Assembly (NCBI GenBank): GCA_028565635.1
Contig: JAOXYB010019693.1
Location: 1-17,779 of the forward strand
Length of the DNA stretch: 17,779 nucleotides
Reading direction: 5' to 3'
Source: Phoronis ovalis
Lineage: Eukaryota > Phoronida > Phoronidae
Positions 8,801 to 17,779 of the stretch are shown one piece after another (positions within the stretch are counted from its first letter, which is position 1; every line of letters starts with the position of its first letter). The notes below the pieces were generated by a model. That model did not search any database. It saw nothing but the letters and a program-made list of their open reading frames with translations, and was not told where the DNA came from. Position numbers and translations under genes: made by a program.

Positions 8801-10068
8801 CCCGGAGAAAATATGCATCTTTTGATATTGATTATTGGTCATTAACATTCTTATTCTTGATCAACATGAATCACTTTACATAAACATGTATGTTACACGT
8901 TGAGCAATTAAATTAATTTTTATATTTCATTGTGAATTGGAATTACAGTGAGCTTTCCGATAAATATAAGACAGAAATAATCAGTTATTAAAACTTAACA
9001 GTCTTAATCTAATTCGTGAGATCCGGGCGCGAGATCAATTATCTAATGAATTTGCTACCAAATAAGCCACACAGTCAATGTATCCTCCACTTAGTAAAAC
9101 AGGTATAGCCAATGCTTGTCTTTAAACTGAACAATAAAAAGCTTGAGAAATGGAGAGTTAGGTATAAACCGTCATATTTAACTTCTCTGAAACAATCTGA
9201 AAATAGTTTAGAAAATAGAGTGTCTGAAACTAATGTAACTATAGTTATAGGGCCTATCTGGGACTAATATACTGTATAACTCTTAGTTATATCTGGGACT
9301 AGTTATATTAGTCCCAGGTTATATTAGTCCCAGGTTATATTAGAACAATAACAGTTACAAGTTTGGGAAAGGTAATTTAATTACCTAAAATTAGCCGATC
9401 GCTTTTCAATGGAAACGCCGGTGCGGAAAACGTTTAAAAATTGGAAGGTCTCTCATTTTGTACCAAATTATACCAACTGCCGAACAAGAGTAATCGGCAT
9501 CTTGGCTGTCACTGAAAAATAAGAAAGAAATGACAAGTAAAAGAAATAGATCACTTGTATCCGGTTGTATATTGTTGGTGTTTATGATTCAGTCGCGGTA
9601 GAACCTATAACATTCCTACCTATTTTAATTTATAGCAATCTTTAAAAATGTTTAATGTTACATACTGCAAAAACGTCGTGTTCTTTTTTTTACAAAAACA
9701 GATAAGAAAGACGTTTTTGCCAGTGCAGGGGTTACTCGAAACCAAAGAAGGGCAAATACAACTACGTTATACTTTGTCGACGAATCTTCATTATTGTTTG
9801 ACTAAAAAGTACGTCAGAATTTGAAAATCTTTCCAACTGAAGTGATTTCATGACAATTTAGATAAAAAAGACTATTTGATTTGATTCATACTATGTAACG
9901 ATAACTAGTAATAGTTACCGTAGTAATCATTTATAAAAGTCATCCCACTAGAAAAGAGTCAGAAAAGCGTTTTAGATAATGTTCATTTGGAGCAGGTGCG
10001 TGACACCAGATGTCGTGTGGCAAATAAACATCCCATAATGCAATGTAGCCTAGTGAAAGATAAACAAC
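8801..10068. other. Intergenic stretch
   Basis: I see no gene. Apart from the foldback at 9258-9350 there is an 11-bp perfect inverted repeat (GCAAAAACGTC at 9667-9677, GACGTTTTTGC at 9710-9720) with a 32-nt T-rich spacer. The base composition becomes less AT-rich towards 10000, where the next gene's promoter should lie. Confidence 0.4.
9258..9350. repeat. Small foldback with 16-bp tandem repeat
   Basis: GTTATATTAGTCCCAG occurs twice head to tail (9302-9317 and 9318-9333), followed by a partial third copy. The reverse complement CTGGGACTAATAT is present at 9258-9270, and a variant, CTGGGACTAGTTATAT, starts at 9293. Either half can pair with the other, so the block can form alternative hairpins. 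Confidence 0.7.
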
Positions 10069-10092
10069 ATGGCGGAGGAGGATGCGGAATAG
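10067..10092 (+). promoter_or_regulatory. Seven-codon upstream ORF starting inside a YY1-like motif
   Basis: AACATGGCGG at 10066-10075 matches the core of the animal YY1 element (ATGGCGG). It sits where such elements usually lie, close to the transcription start or in the 5' UTR. If transcribed, its ATG (10069) opens a seven-codon uORF, MAEEDAE, ended by TAG at 10090-10092, 78 nt before the main start at 10171. The uORF start has a better context (A at -3, G at +4) than many main starts, so it could reduce translation of the downstream protein. Whether it is in the mRNA is inferred. Confidence 0.45.
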
Positions 10093-10170
10093 TCCAGAGA
10101 TAGTTTAACCAACCGGGCAGTAAACCGTCGAAAAGATCACTCAAGATTTGACAAGTGTTAAAGACGGAAA

Positions 10171-13014
10171 ATGGGTAGTGGTGCCAGTACAATTCCGCAG
10201 ACAGGTGTTCCGCTAAATCCAAGAGTGGAGTACACAGACAAACGTGTAAAAGATGTCGGCAAGGTGAGCTTTAATCCATTGGCATTATATGTATTATCTT
10301 ATAGTTATACTGAATACTGATCTATACTTGTTGTATTCAAGTCTGAGCTGAAGTTGCAGACCATCCTGCTACATGACCCACCTCATGTAGCCACGACTAA
10401 AGTTGCCATTGATGATGTTGCGACATTCGCTTTCTTTATTTTTAAAAAGATGAAGATCGGAAACCAAAATTTTCCTTGTGGATTAAAATGAGTCGAAATG
10501 AACCCCTTGATGGCTTGAATAGTTTTTAGTACCATGTTATTTAGAGTACAGGAATTAACAGATTAGTTTTTGAAATTATCATAAGCTGAAGACCCATGAA
10601 ATCCCAAAAGAGTTTTATTTATTTATTATTTTAATGAATTTATCAATCCACAAATGTCAAATATAAATAAGATATAGTACTAGATTATCTCTTTGAGTAT
10701 GACAATCTCTTGTGATACGACCATTTCTTAGTTTGTCAAATAAAGTTATGGTCTTGTTTGTTCTTGTGTTTAGTTGAATATCAAACATTATTAGAAAAGT
10801 AGTTTGTATTTCAAATTTTATTTTGTATATTTTCAGTCTATGGTAATTGATGCACCGGTGTTAATTGATCTTGGTCATGGAACAATTCGATACAGATACA
10901 TTGAAGACAAGGACGAATCAAATCGAATAGAAAAACCTCACGAAGGACCAGAGAGAAAGAAAAAACATGATTATTTCTATCATGCCAAACTGAATGACTT
11001 CAGTGAAGGTTTGTTAGGAGTTATATATTTGACCTACTAAACTGGTTTTATTTAAAATCTGAATGCATGCAGTCCCCAAATGCTGTCACAGAGGCACCAG
11101 TTCTCATTTTAGGAACTTTAATTAAAGTAGTTGTTGGTTATAACAGCACACTTTAACATGATTAACCGTGCACCAATAGAAAAGTTGTCATGTCCAAACA
11201 ATCACATGAAATATAGCTCAAAATGTTATTTAGCTATCATTGACCAAACTTGACTGCTTAAAACTATGACTGCTTTTTTCACTTGGTGCATCTCCTTGAC
11301 TCAAGGATTTTTTTCAAATTACATAATTTGTTATTTGTATATTTTTCTTTGTAGATGCTCATCACACTAAGGAAGACGATTTTAAGTTTCGATATGTTTT
11401 CAAAGGTCCACAGAAAGCAAAGCAAAAAAGAATGTATTTTGTGGTTGGAAAATCAAAGAATGATATTAAATCTCCACCTCATAACAAACCAAAAGGGATA
11501 GGATACCAGTGGCCAACAGTGTACAAGAAACCACACCATGTGTATTACCAGTTGGAATTCATGGCACAAGGTAAATAACCCAACTGTAGGACAGTTTTCA
11601 GAAAAATCTCACATTTTGAAGTCAAGAATATTAAATTAATATGTTAATTTTTGCTTTATGACTTATTGGTTTTATTCATGGATCGGAAATCGTAAGCAAC
11701 TTGTATCTGAAATTCAAGCAAAAAACATAACTGCTTGATTCTTTAAAGTATTTTGAAATTAGGTTTTTGGCAAAAGTACATAAGCACAATGCTCACAATG
11801 GTCAATGATGTGTACACCTTTGCATTTGTACTGTCACATGAATAAAATTAAATCAGAAATAACATGAAAAATTATAAAAAATGTCAAGAATTGTAGTTCA
11901 TTCGTATGTTGAACCAGATATCTTAGTAAAGATTATCACCAGCCCTGTAGGAAAGGCATTGGTAAATTAATTATCAAGCACATCTATAGATTTTACATAT
12001 AATTTTAGATGGCGAACTATCAGATGAGGAGGAGGACATGGAATTAGATGATCCGGATGCTAAGCAACACAAAATTCAGTAATTGTTTTCCTTTATTTTT
12101 TGTATAAATCGGCTAATTGTTTTTCAAAATTAGTGAAGATGTATTGAAAATTTCTTGACAATGCAAAAATAAAAATTGGAGGGTTAAAACTTAACACTGT
12201 CACCATATAATGAGTTTATTTTTAACTGATTGCAATTTATTCTTCATAGGTTTCAAGGCAAAGCCACTTTAACAACTGCTTGTACATTATTTCTTTGTTT
12301 TCACAGGTATAAAGTTAAAGCTACTGATACCATTGACAATGTCCTTAACATACTGAGTGTTTGTGTACTCAAAGCCACAGAACAAATTCACATTGTATAC
12401 CAGGATCAAGAGACAGAGTATGTTTGAAATAAATTTAAATTAAATATCAGTTTAAGAACAAAAAAGGGGCCAGCGGTTGCCATGAAGGTCCAGACGACAT
12501 CAAAAGCTTTACTAGTAGAAATCTTTCTTTTTTCTGTACTTGTCTAAATTTAGTAATAACTTAGTTTTTACCACATCTGAATGTATATTTTTGGAGAGCA
12601 AGACAACCAAAATGCACTTTATGATACAACACACACATCTTAAGTGTAAATGTATGTTTCTTAGGAAATAGTATATGCTCTAGTTTTGTTCCAGATTACG
12701 TGTTATACATAACTAGCCAAAACTTGACTCTTCATAGTACAACATTGTTGTGTTACCTGTTAACTGTACCCTTTTTCATAGTCAATGCTATTTTGATTGA
12801 AGGCCCTGTATGTTCAACATTTAGTTTGATGCGCAACTTGAGTTTATGGATGTATGTTGCACTGATACCGTGTAAAGTGTGCTTCACTCTGTAGTTTTAG
12901 ATACCAATGCAAATGCTTTTATTTTGTTTTAGGAATGACACTGAAATAAGTGAATTACGAAGTTCAGAATTGAGTGAATGGAAACATTATCTGATACAAC
13001 TAACTCAAATTTGA
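10171..13014 (+). CDS. Uncharacterised 247-residue protein with N-myristoylation signal, six exons
   Basis: Exons are 10171-10263, 10837-11008, 11355-11570, 12009-12078, 12307-12417 and 12933-13014. All five junctions keep frame (phases 0, 1, 1, 2, 2) with GT/AG ends, which is strong evidence of a real gene. The start follows an in-frame TAA at 10159. The N-terminus MGSGAST fits the myristoylation consensus (Gly2, Ser6), suggesting a membrane-tethered cytosolic protein; no signal peptide or TM segment is seen. The middle (about 35-165) is rich in charge and aromatic residues (DDFKFRYVFKGPQ, KHDYFYH, HHVYYQLEFMAQ) and may be a beta-rich domain. Next comes an acidic stretch, LSDEEEDMELDDPD, with casein-kinase-2-like sites, then a C-terminal part (about 187-247) reading YKVKATDTIDNVLNILSV, which looks folded. 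I do not recognise the family and assign no function. The donor of exon 2 (AAG/GTTTGT) is the weakest. Confidence 0.85.
10264..10836 (+). other. Intron 1 of the uncharacterised gene
   Basis: This intron is non-coding, with donor AAG/GTGAGC and acceptor TTTTCAG. I see no repeat or RNA gene in it. Confidence 0.7.
11009..11354 (+). other. Intron 2 of the uncharacterised gene
   Basis: This 346-bp intron has no feature seen inside it. The acceptor is TTTCTTTGTAG. Confidence 0.7.
11571..12008 (+). other. Intron 3 of the uncharacterised gene
   Basis: This 438-bp intron has no feature seen inside it. Confidence 0.7.
12418..12932 (+). other. Intron 5 of the uncharacterised gene
   Basis: This 515-bp intron has donor GTATGT and acceptor TTGTTTTAG. 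A small, less AT-rich patch at 12464-12510 breaks the composition but shows no motif I can name. An open stretch at 12700-12894 is not spliced into the gene. Confidence 0.65.
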
Positions 13015-13047
13015 GAGTATCAAGACAGAAATGTAGTAAATTATGTA

Positions 13048-13053
13048 AATAAA
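13048..13053 (+). terminator. Poly(A) signal AATAAA of the uncharacterised gene
   Basis: AATAAA lies 33 nt after the stop codon, followed within about 60 nt by T/GT-rich sequence. This suggests a short 3' UTR. Confidence 0.5.
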
Positions 13054-13430
13054 TTGACTCAACTGTGTTTTGGCTGGACCAAGCGTATGATATTTGGTGT
13101 TTTTTTACCACAAGTTTAATTTTTTTGTTATATATTCAGATGTACTACACACTTGTCTATTTCCGTTTTGGAAATGTTGTAGTCTCAAACTCTCAGATGT
13201 AAAACTGTAATATATATTTAACTCTGTGGACAGAATATTTTCGTAATTATTAATAATCAATAATTATATATTTTACGTCTCTGTTAATGAGAAAACGTAG
13301 TGTCTTACTCCAAATTAGTTGATTATACAGAAATGTCTAATGTATGTAAATGAATATGTGTAATAGGGAGTTATAAATTATTTTGAACGACTGCCGGTGT
13401 AATACTTCATTAGGGATTAGGGGTCTTTTT

Positions 13431-13468
13431 GAAACTGAAGGTCACCTCAGAAACTGAAGGTCACCTCA
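13431..13468 (+). repeat. Perfect 19-bp tandem duplication containing AGGTCA
   Basis: GAAACTGAAGGTCACCTCA occurs twice back to back with no mismatch (13431-13449 and 13450-13468). Each copy holds AAGGTCA, the shape of a monomeric nuclear-receptor half-site. The lack of divergence suggests a recent slip or a conserved pair; the site function is only a possibility. Confidence 0.7.
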
Positions 13469-15390
13469 GTATAGATTTTTACATTATTTTGTGTTTGTAA
13501 GTAAAGTCTCATGTCTCATTATGCTAGTAATTTCATTGCAGGTTATCAAAGGGCAGGCACCAGATTTTACTGAGGTTGGAGGGTTTGATTTTTTTGGCTT
13601 TAGGGCTGCATGTATTTTGTATTTTCAATGTTCACTATTTTAATTGAGGGGAATTTGGAGTAAAACCACCACTGTGTCATGACTACAAAGTTTGTCTCAT
13701 TAGAATTAATAGTCTCCCGATTATTTGCAGCAACAGATATTTTTATACAGTTTAAGTAGTTAATTAAAAAATAAATGCAAATTCAATTTTAAATTACCAA
13801 ATATTGAATACTTGGAATAAATTGCAATAGTCCTACGATGCAATATAATTCAGTGTTAATGACAAAGAGACACACTTGATTTTCTCATTCACATCGACTC
13901 CGCATCAACTGTAACAACCTATAGTTTTTAAGCATTAGCCAGACCCGCAGCCAGCCAGAACTGATTTATCAACACAAATTATAATAGCAAAAGCACACAC
14001 ACTAAGCAAAGTAAAAAAGAGACGACATTCCAAGGAACACCATGATATAATTTAATTACGCACAAAATATAGTTTTCTTTAAATTTTGTTTGGCAGTTAC
14101 ATAGAGCTGTAGCCGCATATTCAGGTTGATGGTGTATGGACTGAAACTATAATTTAGTTCTGTTAGTCTTGATGCGTGGAATAGATATGACTTTCCAAGC
14201 AACACAACAAAATGAGTTATTTATTAGGGAAAAAACTGAAAAATATGCTGGTTTGCTATAAAAACTCCCAATTTTTTCCTCATTGGGCTCTTCCGTAATA
14301 GTCGTGTGTCAAACACGGCTTTTTTTGTGCAGCCTTGTCTGTTAAACATTTCATCCACGATTGACTGGAGACCATCTGGTGGAAATTCCGAAAATGAAAA
14401 GCAATAGAATACCACCTTCAACTTATTAAAAAGAATCTCGCCAATTTCCGATTATACCAACATTCAAATATTGTATATTTTCTTGCTTTTGATGCGAAAC
14501 TGCACAAAGAAGTTAATCTTTTCAATTAGCCTTATATAATTGTACCACCCATCCTCGGGAACCATCCATACTGCGTGATACTGTAAATGTATCTGAAGGC
14601 GTAAACAGCGTCTCATAAAGATCGAAAAATACACTAAGCAGTTCCGAGCTAAACATGTTTTCCGAAATTTATCATTATACAGCACATTATTTAGTAATTG
14701 ATATAGTTTGTTATTACCATGAATTTATTGCTTTTGCAAGCTTTACACTGCACAAGTTTATTGCACTCGATATATATATGAATAGTACATATACATATAT
14801 ATTTATTTACAGTAATAATTAATAGACAGTCGGCCCTTGAATTACATGTGAAGATGCAAGTGTACACTACAGCATACAGTGCATGTTAATCAGTGAATAC
14901 ATAATAGTAATAAATATAAAACCCCAACTATATTTGCTCTTATAAATGGACGGCTTTGTGATTACCACCCGGGGACCTGGGAGTAATACTTTTCGTCAAA
15001 TATCTTCTGAATCATGTTTTATAACTTCTTGTAATCAGGTTGTGTAAACAAGGTGCTATATAGATTCTGAGAAACAAGAACAGCTGTTGGTGGAATAAAA
15101 CTAATTTAAAGCTCTTTGATATCTTGAAGCATGAATATTAATTATCAAGTCTACGCAGTACAGGAGATAAGTCAAATAACATCCTTATGGCATTTCAATG
15201 TGGTTATTAGAAGTAGAATAATAATAATATTCTGATTAAAGTTTTGTGCAGCATGAATTACAAGTGGTATATGTTTGTGTATCGGATTTGTGTATCTGTC
15301 TTACACCACAGCAAGACAAAATATTGAAGAGTTGGATAAAAATCTTTTTTATATTTTGCTCACGACGAAATCAGAAATATACTTGAGACA

Positions 15391-17096
15391 ATGGCTCGGT
15401 CTATATATTTTTACCAGAGCAACAAAACTCTTAGCAACACGGTGATAGCCATGGACACAGCATGGGTGATTTTAACAGGGCTTTCATCATTTTTTTCCAT
15501 CATTGGATGTGGTATTATAATTTTTACGTTCGTTTGGATAAAGCAGCTCCGTACAGTATGCAGAAAACTGTTGGTGTATCTCAGTGTTTCGGATATGCTT
15601 ACAGCCATTGGAAACATTCTGGGAATTACATGGTACCTTTCTCGTGATGATTCTTTAGCTAGGAATGTATTCTATTGTCATTTTCATAGTGCGTTAACGA
15701 TCTTTTCTAGTATCAGTTCTTACCTATGGACAGTTTCTATAGCAGTTTACTTGTATGCAAGTATTGTTTGTAATAATGGTAAACTTGCAAACAAATTTGT
15801 ACCGATATTTCATCTGATATGTTGGATAATACCAGGTAAGTCAACGGCCATTTTGTAAATGTTAGCTAATAAATTTTTGTTTCCAGTCTTGTCTTGTAAT
15901 TTGCCTTGTCACAATTTTCCTTTTGCGATGTTCGATAATATCTTATAATTATGTATTATTTGTTAAAAAGAGAAAATTAATTTTATACTATTTTAATATT
16001 CCCCTGAAATATTTCTAAGAAAATATACTATTAGACAATTTTTTACAGCTGTCATAAGTACGACAGCGTGGTCTCTGGGAGTCTTAGGATATGACAAGAC
16101 TTTGGAAAAAGCTTCGTGGTGCTGGATTAATCATTTTGTACCAAACGCTGTGGAGTGGCAATTTATAACAGGGGAAGCATGGAAGATTGCAGCCTACGTT
16201 GGATTATGCGTTCTTTACACTCTTATTAAAGTTCATTTGTGCAAACATGTGAGTATAGTTTTGTTAATCATCTTTTTTCTTAAGAGTTCATGTTGCATTC
16301 GGTAGGAGTAATGACTTACATTTTTATAATAATACACAATCAGATTATATTTAACTTCTTCTGTACCACTACTTAATCACCCACCACACTTGAGCCCCTT
16401 AGTATTCCGTACGACAATTTTGTAATCACCATGCATCACCATCACCATCGTCACTGTCATAATCATCGTACTTATCATCTCACCATTACTATTATCATCA
16501 CAAGTTTCATCCTCATCACCATCACCATCACCATTCCCTTTCACCATCACCATTCACCATCAGCACCGTCATAATCATCATACCTATCATCTCACCATTA
16601 ATATCATCATCACAAGCTTCATCATCAACACATAAACATCATCATATCTCCTTTATAACTATTATCACCTTAAGTGCATGTCAAATCACAATACCCTCAG
16701 AACTATTTATCACACGTACCATGTCCCATCACCATCATTATTATTATTACTATCACAGTCAATATGATCATAATAATCGTCGTCATTATCACCATCAGTC
16801 ATCATCATCATCATCATCATCAGATCACGTTATCGTGACCTCTATCTCCCATGTTTTATCTTTAATATTTAAAAGTTTGGTAAATATTTTTATAGACCAG
16901 GAGTCTCCAGAATTCTAATTCACCTCAAAATAGAACTAGAACTGGCCAAGTAATTGAAGACGCTAATCGTAAAATGACATTTGTGCCAGCAGTATTTATT
17001 GTGTTAAGAATATGGGGTACCATCCGATTCTTTATTGGTGCTTATGCTCATAAGTACGCAGAGTCAGAATCATCACTTTGGATTGTGCCGCTGCAG
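15391..17096 (+). CDS. GPR157-like receptor (cAMP-receptor-like GPCR), exons 1-3, 3' end outside the window
   Basis: Exons are 15391-15835, 16049-16248 and 16896-17096, with junction phases 1 and 0 and standard splice ends (CCAG/GTAAGT, TTTTACAG/C, CAT/GTGAGT, TTATAG/A, CAG/GTATAC). This gives 282 residues without a stop; human GPR157 has 335, so a last exon with TM7 and the tail must lie downstream. Family text: VCRKLLVYLSVSDMLTAIGN in loop 1/TM2 (D68), FSSISSYLWTVSIAVYLYASI in TM3, C96 paired with C173 of SWCWI, TGEAWKIAAYVGL in TM5 and VPAVFIVLRIWGTIRF in TM6. A sequon lies at N11. The start follows an in-frame TAA at 15337; Met21 is an alternative. Known GPR157 signals through Gq and has been placed in primary cilia of neural progenitors; this role is inferred by homology only. 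Confidence 0.88.
16420..16830. repeat. CAT/CAC triplet-rich repeat in intron 2 of the GPR157-like gene
   Basis: This is an imperfect array of ATC, ACC and ATT triplets (CATCACCATCACCATC runs, a pure ATC run at 16798-16819). Nested in it is a longer duplication: GTCATAATCATCGTACTTAT at 16456 and GTCATAATCATCATACCTAT at 16568 begin blocks of about 65 nt with the same order of submotifs, 112 bp apart. It can be read as His- or Ser-rich peptides in different frames, but it lies inside an intron and shows no codon structure. Confidence 0.85.
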
Positions 17097-17484
17097 GTAT
17101 ACGAGTACTTTTTTGAAATTCTGCAATGAATTCACGGGAGTGAACTGTTCAGCTTATAATTCACTCCTCACGATTTTATTCCTAGTCACTGGTACTGTTG
17201 ATCTCATAATGTATAAATAATCGAAATTTCGCAATGACTTTGGAAAAAACATGATTTCCTTTAAGGCACCTGAATAAAAGTGAAAACGGCGACACCGCCT
17301 AATGTAGAACGTGGTATTTTGAATTTTTCAAATGCTGATTTTTTTATGAAAAATGTTTTAAAAACTTGGATGTAAAATCAACATAGAAAATAAGTATCTC
17401 GGCAAATGTCGCCGAAAATCATAAGAGGGTAGTTAGAAGAGCTTTATGCACAAGGGACAATGCCAAAACATACGAAAAATGAGG
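17097..17484 (+). other. Start of intron 3 of the GPR157-like gene
   Basis: The stretch follows the donor CAG/GTATAC. The next exon of the family (TM7) is not seen. An open stretch at 17035-17220 only reads through the exon-3 region in another frame. Confidence 0.55.
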
Positions 17485-17632
17485 AACGTCAAGTTAGCAG
17501 ATAGCAGATAGAACATGAAAACGTCAAGTTAGCAGATAGCAGATAGCAGATAGCAGATGAAAACGTCAAGTTAGCAGATAGCAGATGCAAACGTCAAGTA
17601 AGCAGACAACAGATAGCAGACAGCAGATATCT
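17485..17632. repeat. AGCAGAT heptamer array with AACGTCAAGTT headers
   Basis: The 11-nt header AACGTCAAGTT (last copy AACGTCAAGTA) begins at 17485, 17520, 17562 and 17590, each followed by AGCAGAT heptamers (2, 4, 2 and about 4 degenerate copies). Header spacings are 35, 42 and 28 bp, all multiples of 7. The array therefore keeps a 7-bp register while copy number changes. Confidence 0.85.
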
Positions 17633-17779
17633 GCTAGAAATCATCTGCAGATGACTTCTAGCAGATGATTTCATCTGCAGATGATTTCTAGCAGGTGATT
17701 TCATCTGCAGATGATTTCTAGCAGATGATTTCATCTGCAGATGTTTTGTAGCAGACATCTGCCAGCAGATGATTTCTAG
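17626..17779. repeat. 30-bp palindromic repeat array with E-box pairs
   Basis: Four exact-length 30-bp units fill 17641-17760 (starting 17641, 17671, 17701 and 17731; the last is diverged), and a broken copy runs off the window. Each unit has the 12-nt perfect palindrome CATCTGCAGATG, then TTTCTAG and a further CAGATG (CAGGTG in unit 2). The first unit and the preceding sequence form a near-perfect 36-nt inverted repeat at about 17630-17665 (one mismatched pair) centred on CTGCAG. CATCTG and CAGATG are E-boxes (CANNTG). The array continues beyond the right edge, so its length is unknown. Confidence 0.85.

Larger units (their letters stand above)
13015..15390. other. Intergenic region without a convincing gene
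   Basis: I find no supported gene in this 2.4-kb stretch. Two minus-strand open frames lie close together (14685-14464 and 14421-14224). They use varied amino acids, but neither has a recognisable motif and no splice linkage is evident, so they could be remnants of a decayed gene or transposon. A TA-rich tract sits at about 14770-14804. The right part should include the promoter of the GPR157-like gene, whose frame is closed upstream by TAA at 15337-15339. Confidence 0.4.

Noticed and set aside
10066-10092. Using ATG 10069 as the start of the uncharacterised protein
   Set aside because: The frame ends after seven codons at TAG 10090-10092. The start at 10171 gives the long spliced frame.
12230-12427. 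Independent small gene overlapping exon 5 of the uncharacterised gene
   Set aside because: Its C-terminal half is exon 5 (12307-12417) read in frame. The N-terminal half is intron sequence upstream of the acceptor.
16721-16918. His/Tyr/Ser-rich open frame as a protein
   Set aside because: This is the translated CAT/ATC microsatellite within an intron.
17485-17779. CRISPR-like array at the right end
   Set aside because: There are no unique spacers between repeats, units are contiguous, and the context is an animal intron.

Overview
The window is animal nuclear DNA. It is AT-rich and its genes have short introns (about 0.2-1.1 kb) with ordinary GT/AG splice sites. It also holds poly(A) signals, microsatellites, minisatellites and a hairpin transposon-like element, and no bacterial operon logic. 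The gene families (rhodopsin-type GPCR, caveolin, BK-channel beta-subunit-like protein, GPR157-like receptor) are metazoan. I cannot name the species. A marine invertebrate such as a mollusc fits, and a compact-genome invertebrate chordate cannot be excluded.

Layout, left to right. 530-1570 is an intact single-exon orphan class A GPCR (+) that lacks the usual TM2 aspartate. Its 3' third plus about 425 bp of flank (about 1239-1995) was duplicated in tandem, leaving a decayed TM6-TM7 pseudogene at about 2003-2322 and a non-coding flank copy to about 2830. 3237-5055 is a three-exon gene (+) whose 258-residue product looks like a BK-channel beta subunit (KCNMB family). Its first intron carries a MITE-like foldback. 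6287-7762 is a two-exon caveolin gene (-), tail to tail with the previous gene. 8400-8800 is a degenerate minisatellite with a CAGGGTATA core, and 9258-9350 is a small foldback/tandem repeat. 10171-13014 is a six-exon gene (+) for a 247-residue protein that I do not recognise. It has an N-myristoylation signal, and upstream lies a short uORF that starts inside a YY1-like site. 13015-15390 has no convincing gene. 15391-17096 holds three exons of a GPR157-like receptor (+) whose last exon must lie beyond the window. Its introns contain a CAT/CAC repeat tract and, at the right edge, a heptamer array followed by a 30-bp palindromic E-box repeat.

The genes do not form a visible pathway, although four of the five encode plasma-membrane or membrane-attached proteins and the fifth is probably lipid-anchored. 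The most interesting items are the BK-beta-like gene in an apparently invertebrate genome, the divergent short caveolin with 11 cysteines, the GPCR without Asp2.50 together with its partial duplicate, the unassigned myristoylated protein, and the palindromic E-box satellite. All gene models were built by eye from splice sites, reading phase and remembered family motifs; no search was run.
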